Source: Prostheceraeus crozeri (Eukaryota; Platyhelminthes; Polycladida; Euryleptidae). From it: a DNA stretch of 64,000 bases. Below, one piece after another: positions 35,306-45,076 of this stretch. The notes under the pieces are model-generated. The model saw only the letters and a program-made list of their open reading frames with translations. It made no database searches and was not told where the DNA came from. The stretch lies in the NCBI GenBank assembly GCA_907163375.1, contig CAJQUW010015390.1, positions 1 to 64,000 on the forward strand, in the 5' to 3' direction. Each line of letters begins with the position of its first letter. Position 1 is the first letter of the stretch. The position numbers and the translations under genes were made by a program.

Positions 35306-36025
35306 ATGACCAATATGTCTAAAGGCAAAGAACTCGATATTCGAATAATCGAGCTGTATGAAGAGAATCGCAGTATTTTGGAAAACAAGGGACGAAAGGC
35401 TCAAATCGATTTAAGAAAGAAAGAAGCCTGGGAGTCCATAACGCTGAAGATCAATGCTGAATTTGGTGTTCAGCTCACCACAAAAAAGGTTGAAGATAAG
35501 TGGCGCTACTTGAAACGAACATCAAAGAAGGCCAATGCTACCCATGTCAGAGCCAAACAAAGAACTGGTGGTGGCCCACCTCCGAAACCCCTGACAGAGA
35601 CTAATGAGAAAGTGGTGAATGTGTTGGGGAAAACTGTTGGTTTCCGGGGTATCGCAGGAGGAATGGAATCAACGGTAGCTGACCTCATAACAAGCAACAA
35701 CACCAATGATGTCGGAACTTCAAGTGATCCAGGACCTACAAACAGAGAGCATCAGAATACGAGTATACCCGACAATGCGAATGAAACTGGTATTGTTGCA
35801 TTGGGTACTGATGAAAATAACGATCCAATAAATCTACCAACAAACCGACAGGTGAGCCAGAAGAAATCACCTAAAAAGAAACTAAGTCAAGAGGACATTC
35901 TGCTCCTTCAGGAGAAAGTCCTAAAACGAGATCTTGAACTTCAAGAAATAAAATTCAGACTGTTTAGTAAAGCTGAAAAGTTTTTTGATATAAAATTAGC
36001 TGAATTTGATCGTGATGTTTTATAA
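35306..36025 (+). CDS. Harbinger Myb/SANT-like DNA-binding protein
   Basis: The 239-codon frame starts MTNMSKGKELDIRIIELYEE. Residues ~5-90 form a trihelix Myb/SANT-like domain with the hallmarks KKEAWESITLKINAEFG and VEDKWRYLKRTSKKA, then a basic RTGGGPPPKPLTE linker found in this protein class. The middle is polar and low in hydrophobics. The last ~60 residues (KKLSQEDILLLQEKVLKRDL onward) are predicted coiled coil. In Harbinger elements this protein binds the ends and carries the nuclease into the nucleus. The frame is uninterrupted. It lies upstream of the nuclease gene in the same orientation. Confidence 0.85.
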   Translation: MTNMSKGKELDIRIIELYEENRSILENKGRKAQIDLRKKEAWESITLKINAEFGVQLTTKKVEDKWRYLKRTSKKANATHVRAKQRTGGGPPPKPLTETNEKVVNVLGKTVGFRGIAGGMESTVADLITSNNTNDVGTSSDPGPTNREHQNTSIPDNANETGIVALGTDENNDPINLPTNRQVSQKKSPKKKLSQEDILLLQEKVLKRDLELQEIKFRLFSKAEKFFDIKLAEFDRDVL

Positions 36026-36757
36026 GACTTTATCCTGAACGACTCGAGTTTTACTACAGAAAATATTTTCTGATATTTTCATTAGTATCAGTAGGCCCTC
36101 CATGTAGATGTGTGTTCATATGGTATTGGTGTTAAGTGTTCTTTGGTATTGGTTTTGGTTATATAATAGAGTTATCACAACAATCCTTTGTTTTTGTTTG
36201 TTCATGTACATGAAAGCTATCCATTGAGTACACGTATTTAGAATACATTTATGAAAAAGAATTCTATTAAATATATTTAATTCGGGCTTATTAATTGAAT
36301 TTTTAATTTGAAAGATCCCCAAACTACTCCGAAAAGATAATTTTCATTTGTTTTGCAACAATAATTGATTGCTATCAATGAAATTTGCCTTTCCTTTATA
36401 ATAGAATTTTAGAAACTGTTAATTAATTATTAGTATAACTTGGTATCTTGCTTCAGAAGTTTAGTAGAAAAGTATAGTCTATAGGCCTTTTATTGTAGCC
36501 TATATAGTCTCTCAATCATATCCGTGTAATGAATAGCTTACGTTGGGCTATATTTTAAGAACTTGACATTTGAATTACATTTTATATAACTTTGTAGTTT
36601 TTTCGCCAAATTTGTGAATCATATAGAAATGGATTGTGCCAGTCGTCCGCGCGGCTGGTACAATACATTTCTATGTGTATACTCGTATACGATTTCAGTC
36701 TTAGCATTCATTTTAAAAGTCTCATTCACGCAATATATATTTTTCCTTTACAGTATC

Positions 36758-37769
36758 ATGGCAAGGTTTATGATCGCTGCAAGCCGAAAAACGAAATCGT
36801 ATAGGAAGATATTTGATCCCTTGGCTGAATTGAACGACAAAGAATTATATTCTAGATTTCGATTTGACAAGAACGGAATTATTTATTTATCTGATATGTT
36901 GAGAAATGATCTGCAGTCGGTAACGGCAAAAAGTCGAGCAATTCCAGTCGAAATACAAGTATGTACAGCACTGAGATATTTATCCTCTAACGATTTCCAG
37001 ATAGGGGTTGCAGACGACTTTCATATATCTCAACCCGAAGTTTCTCTCATAGTAACCAGATTTATAGATGCAATTGTTAGACATGTTGATGACTTCGTTA
37101 AGTTCCCTTCTTCACGAGATGCAAGTCGGCATGCTCAATCAGAGTTTTACCAAATTGCGGGGTTTCCTCGAGTTGTTGGATGCTTGGATTGTACCCATGT
37201 ACGCATTCTTGCTCCAGGTGAAGATGAAAATGATTATGTTAATCGCAAAGGATATCATAGTATCAATGTACAGGCAGTTTGCGATGCCAATGGGAAATTC
37301 ATCAATTTCTCTGCGAAATGGCCCGGATCCACTCACGATTCATTCATATTACGTAACAGTTCTCTTTGGGATTATTGTGAAGCGGGGAGATTGGATGGAA
37401 TAATTTTAGGAGATTCTGGATATCCGAACAGAAAATGGCTCTTCACACCTTACAGAAATCCCCAGACTGATGCCCAGACAGTTTATAACAGTAAACATAA
37501 GCGAACACGTGTTCTAATCGAAAACGCTTTTGGACGTTTGAAACGACGCTTTGCAATATTACACAGTGAAGCGCGTCTTAATAGCGAAAAGGTTGCTAAA
37601 GTTGTAGCAGCTTGTATTATTTTGCACAACATAGCAATCGATTATAAGATTGCAAGATTTGAGTGATGTTGAAATTGATGACCAAGAAACCGATCTTCCT
37701 CCTGTTGGGTCTTTCCCATTGAACTCATCAGCGTATCGAGATGCCTTTACAAACGATGTTTTTGGCTAA
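36758..37769 (+). CDS. Harbinger nuclease (DDE_Tnp_4, HARBI1-like)
   Basis: I place the start at ATG 36758 because TTTTTCCTTTACAG directly precedes it, an acceptor suggesting an upstream exon; the frame itself is open from 36614. The protein reads MARFMIAASRKTKSYRKIFD, then VVGCLDCTHVRI (first Asp), KGYHSINVQAVCDANGKF, WPGSTHDSFI, ILGDSGYPNRKWLFTPY (second Asp) and RVLIENAFGRLKRRF (catalytic Glu). All three acidic residues are present over about 300 codons, the family length. At 37664 the frame closes after KIARFE, while a typical acidic tail ending AYRDAFTNDVFG continues in the next frame to 37769, so a one-base shift or a small intron affects only the tail. Confidence 0.85.
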
Positions 37770-39358
37770 TTGTTTATACTCGTGCAATATTTTTGAAATA
37801 CAGAATTCTCAGCCCACTAGTTTTCTTATTATACTACAGTCAAAAATTCAAAATAATAACGATTGAAGTCCTCGTTGACATCGATTGTGTAAAGTAAATT
37901 AGGATGTATCATATTTACGTATGTGGAACATAAATGTGGTTACATTAATGTACGCTATCAATGTAACAAAATACTCTAGCCTTCATATTAATCATTTTGA
38001 GGTTAATTTGAGAATTCTGTTACGTCTCAATTATCTTGTCAATTACATGTACAGCTTTCTCGTAGCTATGCATAAAAGAAAAGTCTCCTCTTTATGGTAA
38101 TCAGTCCAACAAAAACGATTATCTTTAAAAATCATATGAATCTGATTCTTTCATGAGGAATTTTGTTTGTAATATAAGTCTACCTCAAGCATAATTTGAA
38201 AAAATATTTCATAATTTTAATTATTGTATTGTTATTCATAACCTCCATAAAAATCAATATTGAAACCGGTACAGCGCTATAACGTTTTTTATATAGAAAA
38301 TTTTTCAGTATATATATATATACCATGAGCAAAAATGCTTACTTTAGACTTTTTGATCAAAATTTCACAAAGGTATTTTTATAGACAAAGTTCGGCGAAG
38401 ATTAGGCATATATACGCTCGTATATTTGCTATATGAGGGTGTAAAACAAAATAATACTGTTCATTTGACATGTTAGCTTAGCATAGTATACCATACTGAG
38501 TCATGTAGAGGACAGATTTCTAATTATTATGACTAATGAAAACATTTATCGACATTTTACCTACAGGTAGCTGTCGGTAACAATTTTGACCTGTTGGTGT
38601 TTGTAATTACCTACAGTTAAAATTTGTTAATACCAATTACCAACACCTACAAGTAATTACCAACAGCTGCTGGTAATTACCTACAGATAATATTTATTAA
38701 TACCAATTACCAACAGCTACAGGTAATTACCAACAGCTGCTGGTAATTACCTGCAGGTAAATGATTGTTAATACGGGCACAGATCTACATGTTACATGCA
38801 GCAGGCTGAGCAAATTATGATTTCTTCATAAATTCGAAGTTTTTTATTTGACAGATAATTGAAAAAAAATAGAATTTCTTATAATCATGCATACACAGAG
38901 CATATCGTATTTTTAATTATTTTTATTACACTATCTATTTTGATATACGCCTAGATAATATAAGTTATCAATGCTGAATTGAATACATGCACATGTACTT
39001 TGATAAAATGATTGAAACCTCTTGTTGCAGAAAATTGGCTCCTTTCTTAGTTATTCGATGTTCTACAGATTATGGAAATTCACTAGCTTCAGATCTCCAA
39101 CAAATAGTAAATATTATGCTAATAATCCATATTCACAAGTACTAACTTTCGTTTGAAAGTTCTAATGCAATACTGCACATGTTTCTTATTGATTCTCCCA
39201 CTTCAGACAGAATGCACTGTCTTGCAAACTGCTATGTGTCGACAACAAGTAGCCGTACTTATTAATCAGATGAAAACAATATGAGCGTCACAGGTCTCTA
39301 CCAAACATGCATGAGTTAAGTTGACTTCAGAAATAATATATTAACTGGCATGGCTTAC

Positions 39359-39955
39359 ATGGCCCAAGATCGTCGTTAGAAATTTTATAGAAATTAAAAA
39401 ATGGAAAGATCATGAGATGATTTTATGAAAAAGAATAAAAAAGTTCCATTCAATAGGCGGACATTTTCTTGCTATCAGAAATACCTTATCATGTATTTTT
39501 ACAGAATAGAAACATTCTATATTAATCAATTAATCTTCTCTTTTTCTGTTGATGACTGTTTAGTCTTTCCTATTTGTGCTGGAGTCTATTTTTGCCTTGA
39601 TATCATGCTACGTTGAGAACTTAATAATAATTACTAATATGAATAGAATATGAAAGAGACTTTCATTGCTAAAGTGGATTTACTTTTAAAAGTAGCCAAC
39701 AGGATGGACGTCGTTAGATCCCAAGAACGTAGCCCAAGATGGTCGTTAAAAATTTTATAAAAATTAAAAAATGGAATTTCTCCTTTTCTACGGTGATTTA
39801 ATAGCCATTGTGAAGGCGTCTGAAACTGTTCAACGTCAGAGGTCTTGGTTCTATGTGAGTATAGTTCGTTTGAAGAAACCAGCATGATATGTGATGATTT
39901 TATGAGAAAGAATGAAAAAGCTCCACTCAATAGGCGGACATTTTCTCACTATCAC
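39359..39955 (+). repeat. Partial direct duplication
   Basis: GTCGTTARAAATTTTATARA with downstream ATTAAAAAATGGAA, and AATAGGCGGACATTTTCT after TTTTATGARAAAGAATRAAA, occur at 39372-39474 and again at 39733-39950. The second copy carries about 120 extra bases between the two blocks. Confidence 0.65.
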
Positions 39956-41424
39956 AATTTCTCACAATTCACAACTATATAGCAGCAGAATTTTAATAGA
40001 TTAGATAAAAACGTTTAAAAGATTGAATGCGAAATTTTAAGCATATGTTTACAAAGATGTTTCTTCTTAAATGTATGAATCAGGAAAGACTGAAGACAAT
40101 ATTTCTACTACATAATTGAAACGAATGTCCTTCAGTGTCGTCTATTGCATTTTTCCGATGTCTATACTATTATCTGACTAAAGATTATCATGACAGTTAG
40201 TGATAAATGGCTACATTAGCAGGTTACAGTCAACAAAATGTGTGCCTCCAACAAACTAAATACAGAATTGATTGTTGTATTTCTCTTAAAATTCATTGAA
40301 ATAAACGAATTTTCGAATATTCTGAATATATTTGACCGCACATAAATGTGTACATCAAAGCATTTAGAACTTTGCATTGAATCCTAAACTTGATATGCAA
40401 ATTCAATTAACCCTTCACATGCGTGCATCTACTATTTTTCTACCTTCGTTCGGAAACATTATTGGACACGCCACTTATAACAGATGAGTACTTTGTGCAG
40501 TTTCTATGAATGCGCATTTGCTTCTCAGAGGCTTCACCGAGCACAGATAACGCGAATGAATGCATGAAATTGACAAATACAATGTGCGCCAACCTCGAAA
40601 ATTTACAGCTTTTTTAAATTTGTAATTTGAATTATTCGCAAGAATTAATTTAGTCAAGTTATGAAAAGTGGCATTTTAACTACAGAAGTAGCAGACTCGA
40701 TTTACATTAATGCTATACAGCATGCATGCATTACAACTCTTTCGAATAGGCTATCAGAGCAACAGGAAACTCACCTCATTTTTCAGAGCTGCCGTTAGAT
40801 GATGAACCAGATTGATTAGTATATCTGTCACGATTGACTATCACGAGAAAATGTAGAATGTAGATTTTTTTGGCCATTTGGTTTCAAGTCTTATGATATT
40901 TCTTTTCCATTTATCCAGTATTTCGATCGACGTTGATGGGAAAGATGTAGTCTCTGGCATGACATCATGATACCCATATATTTGCAATTTACAACTGCAC
41001 AACTGCAACAGATAATTTCAATAAACAATTTAATTGCAATATCACTGACAGAAAGTCAACTTGCCACTCGAAGTCAAAGCCAGCTACATAGCCTCGGAGA
41101 GATGAAGCGGAGAATGATTCACGTACATACAGCAGCGTGAACTTATGATGTCCTCAATAGCAGCTATTGTTATGCGACAGCGTTCCTGCTGTCTGGCAAG
41201 CAGTGACTCACGCTCTCCTCTATGCAGATGCTTACGTCTAAGGGTTATTGTTCTCTTCAGTATGCTAGCCTACTAATTCAACTTAGCCTTCTGAAATTTT
41301 AGTGTGTGGCGCTTTAGGAGGTGCCAGATTACAGTGTATAAAAATTTCAAAAACCTCTCGAACAAAAAAATGTACTGAACTTCTATGAACATAACTAGAT
41401 TATATTATCTACAAACACGGATAT

Positions 41425-44415
41425 ACACAGGACGTGCAGAACCTATATTCGGCCTTTCCTAGCGAAGGCCATCACTAATTCATCTTTAAACGTCGTCTAT
41501 CTGTTTTATTATCAACATGATTGCGAAAATTCTACTATGTGAAGATCCCACTAACCCCGGCGCCCACTAAAGTAATCATGAAATGAAAATATGAAGGATT
41601 TAAACTGATATCTCGCACTTAGTTAATGAACATAACAAAAAACATTCACTTGACTGTAAACATGATAATCTCGCTTTTTTCAATGAATTTTGCAAGGACA
41701 CATTTGATATTAAATCCTTTTCTAAGTTATGGATGCCGAGAAATAGAACATTGGCCAAACGTCGATGCATGGATTTACTGTATGGTCCCAGAGTGTAGCA
41801 ACCTCGAATCACTTCAATAATCGTCATCAATCGATTTCGGCAACAAGCTCGATGCTTAGCGTACTTGATGAAACGTAAACTCAACTGAGCAAGTTCCAAG
41901 GTAGTTTGGTGAGGCATTTTGAGACCACCACGAGACAAAATTTCGGTGAAATCCTTGTCATCATTCCATACAAGTGGATTGTCATCTTCAAAGAATAAAC
42001 CATCGTGTTCCTTGGATTCAAGCCATCCAGAAACATAGATGCAGGCTGACTCTTCCATCGAAGAAAGTTTTGTTTTTGACAATGATAATTCAATAAAACT
42101 ACCATCATCGAGTGTAGCAGATCCAATGCACTCGTGATCTTTGTTATCAACATGTTCAACGTAGTTCAAAAAAGAAGACGCATATCGAGCAAGTCTTCTT
42201 TTGAAACAATTCATGACATCTGCGCTGCTCATGAATCCATTTGAGCCAACGGATTGGCGGTAAACGGAGAATTCACCCTCGATGCGATCACTTTGTATTT
42301 CTGGCAAGAGTACATAGTTGAAGCCTTTTTGCAACAAGTACTTACACAGGGAAATTTGACCCGCGGTTGTTTGAACCAAGGCCCGTTTGGTGTCGTGAGT
42401 CAAACGTTTTACACGATTTTTTCCAAACCCGGAAGGTGCCTCAGTGAAGCGCTGCAAATGGACATCCAGCGAAATTGTTCCTTCTGTTTGTACTGAACGT
42501 AGAGAATTCTTAAACCTTATATCTTCACCTTCAGAGGAAACATTTACAATATGCCACCAATCCAACACCTGTTGGATGAAATTTGCCGTGCTTGTGCATC
42601 CGCGCTTTCGCAACGTAGATACTACTTTTTCGTTGAAGATTCGCAGTGCAAGTTGAACATTTTGAAGCTCCAATTGTTTAGGGTTTACTGCTAAATGAGT
42701 AAGTGGAGTACATTTCAAGATATTTCCACTTTCTGATTTATATAGGGATGTGACCTCGGCAAAATTATCAACGACAGCGCCATCGAATGATAGTTTTTGA
42801 CTCTTCTCAGACATCCAATTATTGCGAATACACTTGAGAAGATGAATAGTATCGTATAGCAAATACCAATGACGATCACTATGCAGAGGATGTACAGCAC
42901 AATAGTCATTTCGACGATCAAAAAGCTTGCAGTAGTGTTGATTGATTTTGTGATTGTCAGTAATGGAGCCAATGACGATGCCACCAGAATTCTCGACTAG
43001 AATCGCTGCCTTTTTCACCACCTCAAAGTGGAAACTAGCCGATAAACCATAAACCGGAATAACAGATATCATAATGTTTGGACCTCGATGCAAGCATTTC
43101 ATCATTATACAGAGCATTGAGGAGGCCCTGTTCTCCGGATCATTCTCCGCAACTCCACTTAAATATCCACCTCCATACAGCAATATGGGACGAATCTCTA
43201 CTTTATCAACGAGAAGGAGAGTGTTCTTTTGCATGTCGGAGACAGCACAGAAAGTTTTCTGCAACACAGGATGTATATCAATAGCTGAAGTTACCAGTTG
43301 AAATTTACGTTTGCTTGGAAGAATCAAAAATTGTCGAAGCAAATCATAGTCACACTTTGGAAACGATTCCACTGCAAATACATGATCCGATGAAATGAAG
43401 TTCTTTTTGAGTAGAAGATTTATTTGCCTTCTCAGAAACTGAAGACGAGTGCATTCAGATAAGTCGGCGTGACAAAGTTCTATAGATTCTGTCAGTGATT
43501 CAGATATGCGAGATAGATGGTGTTCCAGGGAAGGTTTCCAATGATAGGAGACGTTAACTGCTTCGAAAAATTGGGAATGATGCCGCAAACCATTGTTTGG
43601 GTGAAGAAATTTGCTCAAAGGGACATGGAATCCATCTTTTGTGATTGAAATTGTTAATGGAGCAGTGAGTCATGAACAGTACAAATAAATTGCATTTGAT
43701 CGAACACAGGTGACATGAATAAAATCACCAATTTGTTGGACAAACGATGGCACAAAATATCATGCTTCTTAGATAATTCCTTTTCTGGAGTGAAATCGTC
43801 GAAATTTTTGATAACATCTTCTTTCTTTAAGAAATATTGTAGCTGGGCGTCTTGCTTATTCGTTGTTCGAGGCTTCGTCTTAGTAGATGGTAAGCACGAT
43901 CGTGGAACGTCGAAGATGCTCGGAGGAACGGATAGTCTTGTTTGCCCGCCAGGTGCAACTGTAATCAGCATCTGATGGCCAGTGTCGTTCGCAAATGTAA
44001 AATTTATCAGGTTCGATAGTGAAGTTGTCACGACGAGGAATGCAGCTAATCCACTGATCTTGTTCTGAAGAATCTCGAGGTAAGTTAAATACACGGCACC
44101 TATTGTCGCTGTTGTAGTTTCCTTTGCAATTCACAACCCCACACTTGTTCACCATTTTAGCGCAACTTCGAGTTGGTACTGACAATGAACGTTAGTGTTA
44201 TTAATTCCCTGAACACTGCAATCCGACCGCAGAATCGATTACTATGGCTTACCGACATTGAGGAAGCATCATTGGTTAATCAAACAATAGAACAAGGGAG
44301 ACGCGATGAATAGCGCTCTTAACTGTTGAGATCGAACAGTGCGTCGCGTTCATGAGAACAGCGACACGTGGCCTTCGCTAGCACCGACCGAGATTTAGAT
44401 CTGCACGTCCTGTGT
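41425..44415 (-). mobile_element. P-type DNA transposon, near full length
   Basis: The ends are ACACAGGACGTGCAGA at the left and its inverse at the right, with a second inverted block CTAGCGAAGGCCA about 30 bp further in, giving an element of 2991 bp. Drosophila P elements are 2.9 kb with 31-bp ends and 8-bp duplications. The flanks ACGGATAT and ACATGTAT agree at five of eight positions. It begins 89 bp after the end of the 7.4-kb TA-flanked element. Confidence 0.8.
41600..44155 (-). pseudogene. P-element transposase with THAP domain (THAP9-like)
   Basis: The start at ATG 44155 opens a THAP zinc-finger domain: MVNKCGVVNCKGNYN with C2CH ligands, then FTIEPDKFYICERHWP. After a frame change near 43970 come GGQTRLSVPPSIFDVPRSCL and a coiled linker. 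After another near 43670 the frame is open for more than 670 codons to 41600. That part contains the RNase H-like catalytic core (IPVYGLSASFHFEVVKKA, GSITDNHKINQHYC), YDTIHLLKCIRNNWM (the P-element GTP-binding insertion border) and LPEIQSDRIEGEFSVYRQS near the final acidic residue. Intact P transposases are 750-900 residues and cut at the ends, using GTP as cofactor. With two frame changes it is probably dead but young. Confidence 0.85.
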
Positions 44416-45076
44416 ACATGTATAGCTGTCCTTGATTAGCTATAATGAGCATTTGCACAAAATTTTCGATGATTTCATCGAGCTATTTGAAGAGAAAAGT
44501 ACCTCAATACATTTACTTATCATAATTTTTATTTTCATCTGTGACATATTTTATTATTCCTAACTGATACATACAGATTGTTTCATAAAAAATGGATCAC
44601 CCTTAAACATCGCCTTAACTTCAACTTTGTCTAACTCCGCCAAACTTGAACGAATTTCTCTGAAACTTGGAAGATACGTCAGTTGTGCTTACTAATATCA
44701 TTGTTGGAAATTTCAAGCATGAATATTGAGTTGTTTTCCTTTTATAGATAAAAAAGTAGTAGATAATTTGATCTTCATTTAGCAAAGTTACACAAAATCA
44801 CACATCAATCTTATAAAATCACATTTGTTTCCTTTGTTATGTAATATGTTGTTCTGCAAGCCAAAAGCTATCAAGCAAAACAAAAATAAAGAAAATCGGT
44901 CAATCAGAGCCAGTATAGCACCATTATTCATCAACAACAATGTAACTGCTACATGTGATTAACTGGACTTCATGTTCCATAGCTTCCTGACTTCGTTGAG
45001 GTGGTGTTGGCAGCACTCCTGATTGCTTTCAGCTAGAAATCTATCTCTTACCGGTCGAAAACAATACAAAGCAAAA

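Larger units (their letters stand above)
35093..38779 (+). mobile_element. PIF/Harbinger transposon, nearly complete
   Basis: The first and last 17 bases, TGCCCGTATTAACAATC and its inverse, match perfectly, and CAG flanks both sides (35090-35092, 38780-38782) as a likely 3-bp target duplication. Both ends contain many copies of GGTAATTACC and CAACAGCTGCTGG-type palindromes, densest at 38570-38770. Two genes on the plus strand, a Myb/SANT-like protein and a DDE nuclease, are the standard Harbinger pair. It sits inside the element at 33952-41336. Confidence 0.9.
33952..41336. mobile_element. 7.4-kb TA-flanked element hosting a Harbinger transposon
   Basis: TA at 33950-33951 and 41337-41338 flank inverted ends: CACTGTAAGCCAGCACCTCC on the left and, read inward from the right, CACTGTAATCTGGCACCTCC, both continuing TAAAGCG. 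The ACCTCCTAAA motif recurs in variants near the left end. Without the Harbinger insertion at 35093-38779 it would be about 3.7 kb. I found no transposase belonging to it; the AT-rich interior has only short frames and a partial duplication at 39359-39955. TA duplication fits a Tc1/mariner-mobilised non-autonomous element. Confidence 0.65.
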
